Source of the DNA: Peribacillus frigoritolerans
GTDB taxonomy: Bacteria > Bacillota > Bacilli > Bacillales > DSM-1321
NCBI RefSeq assembly: GCF_001636405.1
Contig: NZ_KV440950.1
Coordinates: forward strand, 2,627,712-2,691,711
Direction of reading: 5' to 3'
DNA: 64,000 nucleotides
Positions 27,862 through 36,686 of the stretch are shown here, one piece after another. The position numbers and the translations under genes are program-made. Numbering within the stretch: position 1 is the stretch's first letter; each line of letters starts with the position of its first letter. The notes beneath the pieces were generated by a model. That model worked only from the letters and a program-made list of their open reading frames with translations. It did not search any database and was not told the DNA's origin.

Positions 27862-28614
27862 TTGTTGACAACTGAAAGGCACCAGTTCATCTTATCGATC
27901 CTTAAAGAACAAGGGACGGTAAAGCTGCAGGAGCTTGTAGATCAGTTACAAGCCTCGGAGTCGACCATTCGGAGAGATTTAGTGCAACTCGAAGAAATGA
28001 AGCTCTTGAAACGCGTGCATGGCGGGGCCTCTTTACTGCAAAGGAAAGGCCTTGAGCCAACAACTATGGAAAAGCAATACAAAGCAAGAGCTGAAAAACA
28101 ACTTATAGCAAAGCTGGCGGCTTCTTTCATAGAGAAAAATGATTGTATATATCTTGATGCAGGCACGACAACTGCCGAAATGATTCCTTATTTAAAAGAT
28201 AAAAATATAACGGTGCTGACAAATGGTCTTATGCATATTCCAAAACTCATCGAATTGGAAATCAAAACAGTGTTAGTTGGCGGAACGATAAAGTTTTCGA
28301 CAAATGCAATTATAGGAAGTAATGCTGTACAGTTTTTGAATGAATACCGTTTTGATAAATGTTTCTTGGGAATGAACGGCATCCATCAAGAATTGGGTTT
28401 CACAACACCCGACCCTGAGGAAGCCCTGCTGAAGAAGATGGCATTACGTCTCTCTAACGAGACCTACGTGCTTGCTGACAGTTCAAAACTTAATGAAGCT
28501 ACTTTCGCCAAGGTGGCAGATGTAAGCGATGCCATTATCCTTACTGACAGCAATGATAAAGAGGCTGTTGCTCACCTTCAAAAAAATCCAAAGGTAAAGG
28601 TCGTGACCATTTAA
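27862..28614 (+). CDS. fruR: DeoR-family fructose operon repressor
   Basis: A 250-residue DeoR-type regulator. A helix-turn-helix lies at about residues 6-57 (SESTIRRDLVQLEEMKLLKRVHGGA, quoted here only by its key words ASESTIRRDL and KRVHGGA), and a sugar-phosphate-sensing domain follows (DAGTTTAEM, GGTIKFSTNAIIG). It should repress the fruRKA operon until fructose 1-phosphate accumulates. TTG at 27862 is preferred to GTG 27853 because AGGTGGG would overlap the GTG start and is spaced 4-5 bases from the TTG, and because relatives begin MLT.ERHQ. Its stop overlaps the fruK start by one base. Confidence 0.92.
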   Translation: MLTTERHQFILSILKEQGTVKLQELVDQLQASESTIRRDLVQLEEMKLLKRVHGGASLLQRKGLEPTTMEKQYKARAEKQLIAKLAASFIEKNDCIYLDAGTTTAEMIPYLKDKNITVLTNGLMHIPKLIELEIKTVLVGGTIKFSTNAIIGSNAVQFLNEYRFDKCFLGMNGIHQELGFTTPDPEEALLKKMALRLSNETYVLADSSKLNEATFAKVADVSDAIILTDSNDKEAVAHLQKNPKVKVVTI

Positions 28615-29534
28615 TGATTTATACAGTGACACTTAATCCATCCATCGATTACCTGGTCGAAGTGGAGAGCTTTCAAATGGGCAAGGTGAATCGAACCAGT
28701 TATGATGCAAAATTTCCTGGAGGGAAAGGGATCAATGTTTCCCGTGTGCTAAAAAGGCTGGGAAATAGTACAACAGCGTTAGGATTCATCGGTGGACAAA
28801 CAGGTGAATTTGTAAAAAGGTTTTTAAGACAGGAAGAGATTTTCACGGACTTTACAGAAATAGCTGGAGATACAAGAATTAACATTAAATTGAAAACAGG
28901 GCTTGAGACCGAAATAAATAGCCAAGGGCCAGTCATTTCAAAAGGGAATTATCAACAATTATTTAGTCAGATTGAACAGTTGAACAATAATGATATCCTC
29001 ATTTTGTCAGGAAGCATCCCTCCAAGCGTTCCTTCGGATGTATACGAAGCCATGGCAAGGTCTTGTACCCTTAATGGCATTAAAGTGGTGGTGGATACGA
29101 GTGGCAAGGAATTGCTGAATGTCCTTCCACACCGGCCATTTTTAATAAAGCCCAATCATCATGAACTGGGTGAGCTTTTTTCCACCGAAATAAGTACCAT
29201 TGATGATGCTAGGGAATATGGCGCTAAATTGGTTGAAGCAGGAGCACAAAACGTTATTGTCTCAATGGCGGGACAGGGTGCCGTGCTTTGCTCGGGTGGA
29301 GAATCATATTCAGCAAATGTTCCAAAAGGGAACGTCATCAACTCAGTGGGTGCCGGTGATTCCATGGTCGCAGGTTTCATCGGGACATATGAAAGGACAG
29401 GGGATATTCTATCCGCTTTTCGCTTCAGTCTTGCTGCAGGAAGTGCTACAGCCTTTTCATCCGATCTCGGTACATTGGATAAAATTGAAGAGTTATTACC
29501 GCAAATTGCTATCAATCAACTAACAGGAGGCTGA
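28614..29534 (+). CDS. fruK: 1-phosphofructokinase
   Basis: A 306-residue PfkB-family kinase phosphorylating fructose 1-phosphate to fructose 1,6-bisphosphate. It begins IYTVTLNPSIDYLVEV (the 1-PFK hallmark), has the GGKGINVSRVLKRLG substrate loop, and NSVGAGDSMVAGF near residue 243, whose Asp is the catalytic base. It is translationally coupled to fruR through a one-base overlap, and fruA follows 4 bases after its stop. Confidence 0.95.
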   Translation: MIYTVTLNPSIDYLVEVESFQMGKVNRTSYDAKFPGGKGINVSRVLKRLGNSTTALGFIGGQTGEFVKRFLRQEEIFTDFTEIAGDTRINIKLKTGLETEINSQGPVISKGNYQQLFSQIEQLNNNDILILSGSIPPSVPSDVYEAMARSCTLNGIKVVVDTSGKELLNVLPHRPFLIKPNHHELGELFSTEISTIDDAREYGAKLVEAGAQNVIVSMAGQGAVLCSGGESYSANVPKGNVINSVGAGDSMVAGFIGTYERTGDILSAFRFSLAAGSATAFSSDLGTLDKIEELLPQIAINQLTGG

Positions 29535-29538
29535 CTCT

Positions 29539-31431
29539 ATGAAAATTACAGACTTGTTAAAATTGGATACAATCATAATCAATCTGCAAAGTATTACAAA
29601 GCAAGCAGTCATTGATGAACTATCAGGAAAGTTAGCCGAGGCAGACAGGTTAAATGATGTGGATGGTTTCAAAGCTGCCATCTTAAAACGTGAAGAGCAA
29701 AGCACAACCGGGATTGGTGAAGGGATAGCCATACCGCATGCAAAAACAAATGCTGTAAAGATACCTGCCATCTGTTTCGGGAAATCGGTCAGTGGTGTAG
29801 ATTATGAATCGCTTGATGGACAGCCGGCCCATTTGTTCTTTATGATTGCAGCCAGTGAAGGAGCGAATGCAGATCACTTGGAAACTCTTTCCCGGCTTTC
29901 TTCGTTACTGATGGATGATAAATTCAGGGCCCGATTGATTTCTGCTTCTTCTGGTGAGGAAGTGTTGGAGGTAATCAATCAAAAAGAAATGGAAGCTTAC
30001 GAAGAAGAAAGTGAAGAGCAGCAATCGAGTAATGGCGCCAGCGGTAACGATAAAGGAGGTAAAATCCTTGCCGTTACAGCTTGTCCAACAGGAATTGCCC
30101 ATACTTATATGGCTGCCGATGCGTTAAAGGCCAAAGCGAAGGAAATGGGAATCGATTTCAAAGTGGAAACAAATGGTTCCACAGGAATCAAAAATGGTTT
30201 AACCGCCGCAGAAATTGATGAGGCGGATGCCATTATCGTTGCGGCTGATAAGCAGGTGGAAATGGACCGTTTTAATGGGAAACATGTCATTATTGTCCCT
30301 GTTGCCCATGGGATCCGGAAGACCGAAGAACTGTTAACCAGAGCCGTGAATCAGGATGCACCTGTTTACAAAGGAACTGGAAAGGATAAAAATGATGAAG
30401 GTGATTCAGCTAAAGGAGGATTGGGGATTTACAAGCACTTAATGAATGGCGTAAGTAATATGCTTCCATTTGTCGTCGGGGGCGGAATCTTGATTGCGCT
30501 TTCTTTCTTTTTTGGAATCGAGGCAGCCGATCCGGCAAATCCGGATTATAATCCCATTGCCAAAGCATTAAGTGATATTGGCGGGGGAAATGGAGCCTTC
30601 TTCTTACTTGTCCCAATACTCGCAGGATTCATTGCTTCAAGTATAGCCGACCGTCCAGGTTTTGCCCCTGGTATGGTAGGGGGATTATTGGCAGCACAGG
30701 CTAATGCCGGTTTTCTTGGCGGACTGATCGCCGGTTTCCTTGCAGGTTATGTCGTCTTACTATTAAGAAAATTGTTTTCCAAGTTACCGCAAACACTTGA
30801 TGGCATTAAACCGGTTTTACTCTATCCTGTATTCGGGATGTTAATTACAGGGTTTATCATGATATTTCTCGTAAATGAACCAGTAACTGCAATTAACACG
30901 GGCCTGACCAATTGGCTGCAGGGCTTATCCGGCACGAACGCAATATTCCTCGGCTTGATTCTTGGGGGCATGATGGCTGTGGATATGGGTGGCCCCTTAA
31001 ATAAAGCGGCATTCACTTTTGGGATTGCAGCCATTGAAGCATCAAGTTTCGGACCCCATGCTGCAGTTATGGCTGGTGGAATGGTTCCTCCTCTTGGAAT
31101 CGCACTTGCAACTACATTCTTTAAAAGTAAATTCAGTGAAATGGAAAGGAAATCCGGCTTCACTAATTACTTCATGGGTGCTTCGTTCATTACAGAGGGA
31201 GCCATTCCTTTTGCGGCAGCGGATCCATTGCGGGTTATTGTCAGCAGTGTTATTGGGTCAGCGACGGCAGGAGCGCTTTCAATGGCTTTTAGTGTAACAT
31301 TGCCAGCGCCGCATGGGGGTATATTCGTCATCCCCCTTGTCAACCATCCTTTCCGCTATTTGCTGGCGATTTTAATAGGAGCCCTCATTACCGCTTTAAT
31401 ATTGGGAATCTGGAAAAAGAAACAAAAATAA
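29539..31431 (+). CDS. fruA: PTS fructose transporter subunit IIABC
   Basis: A 630-residue fused phosphotransferase permease that imports fructose as fructose 1-phosphate. Domain order: IIA (about 1-145) with phospho-His67 in GEGIAIPHAKT; a Glu/Ser/Asn-rich linker (about 150-172); IIB (about 174-270) with phospho-Cys182 in VTACPTGIAHTY; IIC (about 290-630) with eight to ten membrane segments, including GGGNGAFFLLVPILAGFIASSI. It is the last gene of fruRKA, ended by the terminator shared with the convergent VOC gene. Confidence 0.97.
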   Translation: MKITDLLKLDTIIINLQSITKQAVIDELSGKLAEADRLNDVDGFKAAILKREEQSTTGIGEGIAIPHAKTNAVKIPAICFGKSVSGVDYESLDGQPAHLFFMIAASEGANADHLETLSRLSSLLMDDKFRARLISASSGEEVLEVINQKEMEAYEEESEEQQSSNGASGNDKGGKILAVTACPTGIAHTYMAADALKAKAKEMGIDFKVETNGSTGIKNGLTAAEIDEADAIIVAADKQVEMDRFNGKHVIIVPVAHGIRKTEELLTRAVNQDAPVYKGTGKDKNDEGDSAKGGLGIYKHLMNGVSNMLPFVVGGGILIALSFFFGIEAADPANPDYNPIAKALSDIGGGNGAFFLLVPILAGFIASSIADRPGFAPGMVGGLLAAQANAGFLGGLIAGFLAGYVVLLLRKLFSKLPQTLDGIKPVLLYPVFGMLITGFIMIFLVNEPVTAINTGLTNWLQGLSGTNAIFLGLILGGMMAVDMGGPLNKAAFTFGIAAIEASSFGPHAAVMAGGMVPPLGIALATTFFKSKFSEMERKSGFTNYFMGASFITEGAIPFAAADPLRVIVSSVIGSATAGALSMAFSVTLPAPHGGIFVIPLVNHPFRYLLAILIGALITALILGIWKKKQK

Positions 31432-31439
31432 ATATACGA

Positions 31440-31475
31440 CAAAAGCGGGTCCGAGATAAATGGACCCGCTTTTTA
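31440..31475. terminator. Bidirectional terminator between fruA and VOC gene
   Basis: aaaagcgggtcc pairs with ggacccgctttt, with A-run and T-run on opposite sides. It suits both converging genes. Confidence 0.9.
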
Positions 31476-31844
31476 TTATTTCCATTCCAATATTTCGATC
31501 CGGTTGCCGAAGGGATCGGATAAATATATACGGTTCGCACCGGGAAACCTCCCATCTTCTGTAAAATAAATATGCTTAGTCATTAAATGTTGTTTAAATT
31601 CGTTGAGGTTTTCAACTTCAAGTGCTGGATGCGCTTTTCTTGCGGGAATGAAATGATCCTCCGTTCCGACATGAATCTTGATCGATCCCGATTCGAACCA
31701 TAACCCGCCATTGGAACTTAATGACAGAGGCTTTTTCACTTCCCGGAACATTAGTATCTCAGTGAAAAACTTCCTTGATTGGTCCTCGGTATTTTTAGGA
31801 GATGCTAATTGGTAATGGTCGATTGACTTAAAAATGAAGTTCAT
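31476..31844 (-). CDS. VOC-superfamily (glyoxalase-like) protein
   Basis: A 122-residue protein with paired beta-alpha-beta-beta-beta modules of the vicinal oxygen chelate fold. Metal-site positions are visible as IDHYQLASP (His10), HPALEVEN (His about 72) and NRIEILE (Glu near the end, DPFGNRIEI). The family includes glyoxalases, dioxygenases and fosfomycin- or bleomycin-resistance proteins; no substrate can be named. ATG at 31844 follows AGGAGGAG. A single gene. Confidence 0.85.
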   Translation of the reverse strand: MNFIFKSIDHYQLASPKNTEDQSRKFFTEILMFREVKKPLSLSSNGGLWFESGSIKIHVGTEDHFIPARKAHPALEVENLNEFKQHLMTKHIYFTEDGRFPGANRIYLSDPFGNRIEILEWK

Positions 31845-32030
31845 CTTACAACTCCTCCTAATTCCTTATATATCCAATTTTAAAATAAAAAGATCAATAA
31901 GGATAGATTATTTTTTTAATTGACATCGATAAGATTTTCTTATGTTTTAGTCGTGAATGGTTTAAGAAAGCATGAATTTTTATGTTTAAGGGTAAAGGAG
32001 TATTAAAATGAATAAAAGGAGTGAATGTAC

Positions 32031-32435
32031 ATGCTGAAGAAAAATACCTTAAAAACGGCGAAAAGGGATGATATGATTGATGTTACGACAGAAGTACAGG
32101 CATTCATCAAGGAAAAGGGGATTCAAGAGGGGGTAGCTCTTATATATTGTCCACATACGACTGCAGGGATCACGATCAATGAAAATGCTGACCCCGATGT
32201 CAAAAAGGATATATTAAGAAGACTGGATGAGCAATACTCATGGAATCATACATTGGATTTACATATGGAAGGAAACACGGCTGCCCACTTGAAATCAAGT
32301 ACGGTTGGTTCTTCACAACAGGTGATCATCCATAAAGGGAGCTTAGTCCTTGGTACTTGGCAGGGTGTGTATTTTTGTGAATTCGATGGTCCCAGAGAAA
32401 GGCAATATTTTATTAAATTATGTGTCGACCTGTAA
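32031..32435 (+). CDS. YjbQ/UPF0047-family protein
   Basis: A 134-residue protein of the secondary thiamine-phosphate synthase-like (YjbQ, UPF0047) family. Signatures are [38 protein letters not shown] and [15 protein letters not shown], containing the conserved histidines and glutamate of the active site. Relatives can make thiamine phosphate weakly; their true role is not settled. ATG at 32031 is chosen over ATG 32025 because GGAG lies 9 bases before it. The GNAT gene follows 15 bases later, so the two are probably co-transcribed. Confidence 0.88.
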   Translation: MLKKNTLKTAKRDDMIDVTTEVQAFIKEKGIQEGVALIYCPHTTAGITINENADPDVKKDILRRLDEQYSWNHTLDLHMEGNTAAHLKSSTVGSSQQVIIHKGSLVLGTWQGVYFCEFDGPRERQYFIKLCVDL

Positions 32436-32450
32436 AATGGAAGGTACAGC

Positions 32451-33050
32451 ATGGATGAAGTGGGAGGAAGCCGATTGGACGATGTTCGGATTGAAGGTAG
32501 CAAAGTCATATTGAGGAATGTAAAACAAGTCGATTTAAAACGTTTATGGAGCCTGAAATATGGCGAAGCCGATCCAGAATGGAAAAAGTGGGATGCACCT
32601 TATCTCCCTCTTGAACTCATTGATTTCCATACGTTTATCGATAAAGAAACGCAGCATAAAACCTATGATGAAAAAATCGGGGCTTACTCCGAGCTATTAA
32701 TGGAAAAAGACGATCAAATTATAGGATCTGTTGTGTATTACTGGGAACATGAACCTTCACGCTGGCTTGAAATCGGAATTACTATTTTTGATCCCCAGTA
32801 TTGGAATGGCGGTCATGGGACAGAAGCATTAATGATGTTCAGTGGGTATTTATTCGAAAACCTGGAGATTGAGCGGGTTGGACTTACAACTTGGTCAGGT
32901 AATGAACGTATGATCGCAGTTGGGAAAAAGGTAGGAATGCAAGTAGAGGGAAGAATGAGAAAATGCCGCTATCATGATGGTTATTATTATGATTCAATCA
33001 GAATGGGAATGCTGCGGGAAGAGTGGGAATCATTAAAATTTCAAAGGTAA
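32451..33050 (+). CDS. GNAT-family acetyltransferase (RimJ/RimL-like)
   Basis: A 199-residue acetyl-CoA dependent N-acetyltransferase. The sequence QYWNGGHGTEALMM (about 116-129) is the acetyl-CoA loop, VGLTTWSGNERMIAVGKKVGMQVEGRMRK (key words TWSGNERM and KKVGM) is the conserved C-terminal region, and RMGML the last strand. The substrate is unknown. GGAAGG precedes the ATG. It follows the YjbQ gene closely. Confidence 0.88.
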   Translation: MDEVGGSRLDDVRIEGSKVILRNVKQVDLKRLWSLKYGEADPEWKKWDAPYLPLELIDFHTFIDKETQHKTYDEKIGAYSELLMEKDDQIIGSVVYYWEHEPSRWLEIGITIFDPQYWNGGHGTEALMMFSGYLFENLEIERVGLTTWSGNERMIAVGKKVGMQVEGRMRKCRYHDGYYYDSIRMGMLREEWESLKFQR

Positions 33051-33156
33051 ATTGAAACGTGAAAATATTTCCTGCATTTCCTTGGAAAAAATTTAGCACT
33101 GTTTTCTCTCATATGGTCTGTTATCCTAGGAAGGTGCTTAACGAGGAGGTAACAGG

Positions 33157-33756
33157 ATGAAATTATCAGTATTAATATCCGTGATAATGACTCTAAGTGT
33201 CATCGTACTTGGTATAGCTTTTCCTAAGGGAACGACAAGTAAAGCTTCTGATGGGGCAACTAAACATGTCATTAAACAAGGTGAATCGATTTGGGATATT
33301 GCAAAGCAGCACGGTGTTCCGATCGGTAAGTTAAAAGAAGTCAATCATAACGTAAATAATGTTGCCGAACCTGGTAAAACATTGATTATTCCGCATGTAA
33401 TGAATGATAAAGATAAAGAATTATTAGCAAGGCTTGTGCATGCAGAAGCCAAAGGGGAACCATACAGAGGAAAGGTCGAGGTGGCGGGAGTTGTTTTGAA
33501 TCGCCTTGATAGCAATGAATTCCCTGATACGGTCCGGGAAGTGATTTATCAAAAAAACCAATTCTCGCCTGTTGGTGATGGCAGTATTAACAAACCGGCA
33601 GGAAATGATGCCAAGAGAGCTGTCAATGAAGCATTGGCTATTCATGGCTACACAAATGATGCCTTGTATTTTTGGAATCCTAGTATTTCGGACAGCGAAT
33701 GGATGAAACAATTAGAAGTAATAAAAATTATCGGCGGACACCATTTTGCCATCTAA
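33157..33756 (+). CDS. LysM-containing cell wall hydrolase (YkvT/SleB-like)
   Basis: A 199-residue secreted protein: signal segment about 1-24, one LysM peptidoglycan-binding domain (about 36-80; HVIKQGESIWDIAKQHGV, ending PGKTLIIP), and a Hydrolase_2 domain (about 88-199; LARLVHAEAKGEPYRGKVEVAGVVLNR). The LVHAEA glutamate is the expected catalytic residue of SleB/CwlJ-type cortex-lytic enzymes. The LysM instead of a PG_binding_1 domain and the length recall B. subtilis YkvT. ATG at 33157 follows GAGGAGGTAACAGG. It suggests a spore- or wall-related role. Confidence 0.88.
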   Translation: MKLSVLISVIMTLSVIVLGIAFPKGTTSKASDGATKHVIKQGESIWDIAKQHGVPIGKLKEVNHNVNNVAEPGKTLIIPHVMNDKDKELLARLVHAEAKGEPYRGKVEVAGVVLNRLDSNEFPDTVREVIYQKNQFSPVGDGSINKPAGNDAKRAVNEALAIHGYTNDALYFWNPSISDSEWMKQLEVIKIIGGHHFAI

Positions 33757-33766
33757 ACTGCATCTC

Positions 33767-33806
33767 AAGAACCGGCTTTCCAAATGGGGAGCCGGTTCTT
33801 TTATTT
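33767..33806. terminator. Terminator between YkvT-like gene and ArsR-type gene
   Basis: aagaaccggct pairs with agccggttctt, followed by tttatttt. It can serve both converging genes. Confidence 0.88.
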
Positions 33807-33815
33807 TAGAATGGT

Positions 33816-34403
33816 TTAACCGATATCAGCCCACATTTCGGGGGGATTCAGTTCATAAATGCTGTTTTCGCGGTACATGATGCTTCCGATAATGAGTTCA
33901 CGTCTTATCGTTGCGTAATCATCATGGAAAGACTGGATGAATTCATTCAGTTCTTTTTCTGGATATTTACGTCCCTTTTCCAGAAGGCTTCCAATATGAT
34001 GAAGTACGATCATTTTCTTTTTTCTCTGTGCTGGTATGGTTTTTAGGCGACCATCTGGCGTAAAAAAGTTTTCAAGGATTTTTTTATGTTCTAAAATCAG
34101 CTTTTGATTATCCATTTTATTGGAGTCCCCCTTAGTTGAAACCATTTTAGGCAATGCTGACGAATAATGCTTCAGGACATCTTCATTCAAAAAATAATAG
34201 ACCGTATTTTTTTCCCTCCGATCCTTCACTAAATTAATGTCTTTCAATTTCGTTAAATGGTGTGAGATGGTCGGAGCCGTCAATTTTAGTAAACCTGCAA
34301 GTGCCTGGCCGTGTTTTGGACCGTTTGCCAGGATGGATATTATCCTGATCCTTGTCACATCACCAATCGTCTTGTGGAAAGCGACCAATTTTTCTAATTG
34401 CAC
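33816..34403 (-). CDS. ArsR-type HTH regulator with C-terminal DUF2087
   Basis: 195 residues. An N-terminal winged helix of the ArsR type (about 10-75; IGDVTRIRIISILANG, LTAPTISHHLTKLKDINLV) has no obvious metal-binding cysteine pair, so it is probably not a metal sensor. The C-terminal half (about 105-185; FFTPDGRLKTIPAQRKKK, YPEKELNEFI) matches DUF2087. It starts 18 bases from a cluster of TCTAATTAGAT-type repeats, so it is probably autoregulated, and it is divergent from the hemolysin-III gene, which it may also control. Confidence 0.85.
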   Translation of the reverse strand: MQLEKLVAFHKTIGDVTRIRIISILANGPKHGQALAGLLKLTAPTISHHLTKLKDINLVKDRREKNTVYYFLNEDVLKHYSSALPKMVSTKGDSNKMDNQKLILEHKKILENFFTPDGRLKTIPAQRKKKMIVLHHIGSLLEKGRKYPEKELNEFIQSFHDDYATIRRELIIGSIMYRENSIYELNPPEMWADIG

Positions 34404-34420
34404 TTTATCCCCCCCTTATC

Positions 34421-34457
34421 ATTAGATTAACATCTAATTAGATAATAATCTAATTAG
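34421..34457. promoter_or_regulatory. Operator repeats of the ArsR-type regulator
   Basis: attagat-taac-atctaat (34421-34438) overlaps the 12-base palindrome atctaattagat (34432-34443), and a second atctaattag lies at 34448-34457, 16 bases downstream. Such stacked palindromes upstream of an ArsR gene are typical operator sites. Confidence 0.7.
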
Positions 34458-34564
34458 TGGCAGTTAATCAAGTTACTATTCACTTTTCTATATTGCTTGG
34501 AAGATCTGATGTATACTTTAGGGGAATACCAAAAAAAATTAATCCGGAATTAAGGAGCTGTAAC

Positions 34565-35209
34565 ATGGCCAATACTCATGTTTATACAAGAAAAGAAGAA
34601 GTGGTCAATGCGATAACCCACGGTGTCGGCGTTTTGTTGAGCATTGCCGCACTTGTGTTTTTAATCATATTCTCAGCCCAAACAGGATCGCCTTGGAATG
34701 TAGTCATTTCGGTCATATATGGTGTTTCCATGCTTCTTTTATACGTTTCTTCCACTTTAGTGCATAGTTTTCCAGAAGGTAAAACAAAGGATATTTTTGA
34801 AATCTTTGATCACTCAGCCATATATATATTCATTGCAGGAACATACACGCCCATCATGCTTCTTGTGATCAAAGGGTCACTGGGCTGGACCCTGCTAGGT
34901 ATCATTTGGGGAGTTGCAATCATTGGCGTCGTCTTCAAAGCTTTCTATGTGAAGAAATTCCTCTTTCTTTCGACGATTCTTTATATTGCCATGGGGTGGA
35001 TGATCGTTATCGTTTGGGGACCCCTTACAGCTACGATGCCTGCAGCGGGTATCCAGCTACTGACTGCAGGGGGATTGCTTTATACGTTTGGAGCCATCTT
35101 TTATGTTTGGCGCGGTTTTCCGTTCCATCACGCGGTTTGGCATGTATTCGTGCTTGGGGGAACTGCCACACACTTTTTTGCGGTATTGTTTTATATCCTT
35201 CCACAATGA
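34565..35209 (+). CDS. yplQ: Hemolysin III / PAQR-family membrane protein
   Basis: A 214-residue protein with seven membrane segments. Family motifs: EEVVNAITHGVGVLLS (N-terminal E..N..TH), SSTLVHSF, FDHSAIYIFIAGTYTP and FPFHHAVWHVFVLGG, whose histidines and serine/aspartate form the putative zinc-hydrolase centre of the CREST superfamily. Function in Bacillus is unknown (B. subtilis YplQ). ATG at 34565 follows AAGGAG; an extension to 34457 has no site and runs through the operator region. Confidence 0.9.
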   Translation: MANTHVYTRKEEVVNAITHGVGVLLSIAALVFLIIFSAQTGSPWNVVISVIYGVSMLLLYVSSTLVHSFPEGKTKDIFEIFDHSAIYIFIAGTYTPIMLLVIKGSLGWTLLGIIWGVAIIGVVFKAFYVKKFLFLSTILYIAMGWMIVIVWGPLTATMPAAGIQLLTAGGLLYTFGAIFYVWRGFPFHHAVWHVFVLGGTATHFFAVLFYILPQ

Positions 35210-35309
35210 TCCCTTGATCGATTTGATGTATTTGAGAGAGTGGTTGAGGTTTTAAATGACCCCGATCAGGAAATAATTAAGGTATACAAACTAAAGGAGG
35301 AAAAAACTA

Positions 35310-35795
35310 ATGGGAAGATCAATCAAAATATTATCAGTGCCGTTTGCCGCTATGCTTGTTTTAGCTGGATGCGGCGAAGAAAACGATGAAGTGAAAAACC
35401 CGCCGGTTCAGGAAAATGAAAATCAAGCGGAAAATAATCCTGAAACAGGTACGGATAATAATGAAAAACTGCCTTTCACATATAAGGATTTTCAATTAGA
35501 AGTGGATTATACCGGCAATGATAACGAATACGAAGCTGAATATGATACAATGGGAGCTCAAACAGAAGCTTCAATCGAGGACAAGCTTAACAAACACGAA
35601 GTTCACGGTGATGAAGCAATGAAAGAGTTGACCCCGATTCTAGAAAAATTGACATTCACTAAAGATTCAACAGATGAGGAAGTCATTCAAGAAGTGACAA
35701 AAGCTTTTAATTTGAAGGATGACTATCAAGAATTTGATTTAGAGGTCGTTTTCGAAGATGGTACGAAAAAAGAATATAAAGTGAATAATAAGTAA
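35310..35795 (+). CDS. Lipoprotein with YusW-like domain
   Basis: A 161-residue lipoprotein: signal peptide with lipobox LVLAGC (Cys21 lipidated), a Glu/Asn/Pro-rich spacer (about 22-52), then a compact domain (about 55-161; YKDFQLEVDY, EASIEDKL, FDLEVVFEDGTKKEYKV) resembling the YusW-like domain of B. subtilis. Function unknown; located outside the membrane. AAAGGAGG precedes the ATG. A single gene. Confidence 0.82.
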   Translation: MGRSIKILSVPFAAMLVLAGCGEENDEVKNPPVQENENQAENNPETGTDNNEKLPFTYKDFQLEVDYTGNDNEYEAEYDTMGAQTEASIEDKLNKHEVHGDEAMKELTPILEKLTFTKDSTDEEVIQEVTKAFNLKDDYQEFDLEVVFEDGTKKEYKVNNK

Positions 35796-35852
35796 CTAAA
35801 ATAAGTTACTATACGTTACTATATTCTACATATTCATATGTGCCGACAATAG

Positions 35853-35881
35853 TTGTCAAATTACTGTTCCTATAGTAAAAT
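35853..35881 (+). promoter_or_regulatory. SigA-type promoter of a possible small RNA
   Basis: TTGTCA (35853-35858), exactly 17 bases, TAAAAT (35876-35881). No ORF with a ribosome site follows before the terminator at 35961-35997. Confidence 0.55.
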
Positions 35882-35886
35882 GATTA

Positions 35887-35997
35887 CGGTTAGCAAAGGG
35901 GATAATATACATTTGCTATTCATATTCGGACTTATGGGGATAGGACCGCAATAAACACTTGCAAAAAAGATTCTTTTTTAAGAGTCTTTTTTTTTGC
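35887..35997 (+). ncRNA. Candidate small RNA between the YusW-like and bioY genes
   Basis: About 110 bases from a consensus promoter to a strong terminator (gcaaaaaagattc with its complement and nine T residues, 35961-35997). The transcript could fold gcaaa..tttgc (around 35893-35916) and cgg..ccg (around 35926-35950) and carries purine-rich ggggata words twice. I do not recognise a known family. It could instead be a leader for an unrecognised short peptide. Confidence 0.4.
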
Positions 35998-36023
35998 AGT
36001 GATCTGGAAGTTGAATATATAAG

Positions 36024-36060
36024 AAAAGAGAGGATACCACAAGCGGTATCCTCTCTTTCA
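36024..36060. terminator. bioY terminator (bidirectional stem)
   Basis: Perfect 14-base arms aaagagaggatacc (36025-36038) and ggtatcctctcttt (36045-36058). Confidence 0.88.
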
Positions 36061-36068
36061 TATACCCA

Positions 36069-36641
36069 TCATTGGGAAATTGATGCATTTTTTTTAGGCA
36101 GCATATTAGCCGATGCTAACCTTGAACGGATCGTGATGCCAAGCCAAGATGCAAGGAATGCCTTTAAAACGCCTACAATTATAAATGGTGCAAAACCGCT
36201 GGCGAATGCCACTGGCCAAGATAATGAACTCATATATTTTAACCAAACCGTACCGATTACCAAAGTAATTATCATCCCGATTGTATTTGCAACAAAAGCC
36301 ATTGCTACGGAGAAACGGGTTTTTTCCAATATCAGACCCGTTATATATACTGTCGGGATATAGGATAATAAATAACCGCCAGTCGGACCGAATATCTTTG
36401 CTAATCCCCCAGACATTTCAGCGAAAACCGGAACTCCCGCTGCCCCTATGAACAAGTATAACAAAACGGAAGAGGTTCCATAACGTGAACCCAGTATCGT
36501 TGCTGCCAGTCCAACAGCTAGAGTCTGTCCTGTAATCGGAACTAAGGGCAGTGGAATTGTAATTTGGGCAAGTATTCCTATAAGTGCTGCAAATAATGCT
36601 GTAACCATCATCATTCTTAATTTCTCATGACGCTCCTTCAT
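36069..36641 (-). CDS. bioY: Biotin transporter substrate-binding protein BioY
   Basis: A 190-residue S-component with six membrane segments that captures biotin alone or with an ECF energizing module. Family words: LGRYGTSSVLLYLFIGAAGVPVFA (key LGSRYG and GAAGVPVFA), GGLAKIFGPTGGYLLSY and GTVWLKY. ATG at 36641 has AGGAGG 9 bases upstream; the in-frame extension to 36776 covers the operator and is rejected. A BirA-like box lies 15 bases upstream of the start, so biotin repression is expected. Confidence 0.93.
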   Translation of the reverse strand: MKERHEKLRMMMVTALFAALIGILAQITIPLPLVPITGQTLAVGLAATILGSRYGTSSVLLYLFIGAAGVPVFAEMSGGLAKIFGPTGGYLLSYIPTVYITGLILEKTRFSVAMAFVANTIGMIITLVIGTVWLKYMSSLSWPVAFASGFAPFIIVGVLKAFLASWLGITIRSRLASANMLPKKNASISQ

Positions 36642-36655
36642 CGTGTTTCCTCCTA

Positions 36656-36686
36656 ATGTAAACCTGGTTATGTAACGAGTTAACAT
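36656..36686 (-). promoter_or_regulatory. BirA-type biotin operator
   Basis: On the minus strand, ATGTTAAC, 15 bases, then GTTTACAT: inverted arms matching at seven of eight positions. This fits the TTGTTAAC/GTTTACAA style of Gram-positive BirA boxes. It lies between the likely -10 region (TTATAT near 36687-36692) and the ribosome site, well placed to block transcription. Confidence 0.75.
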
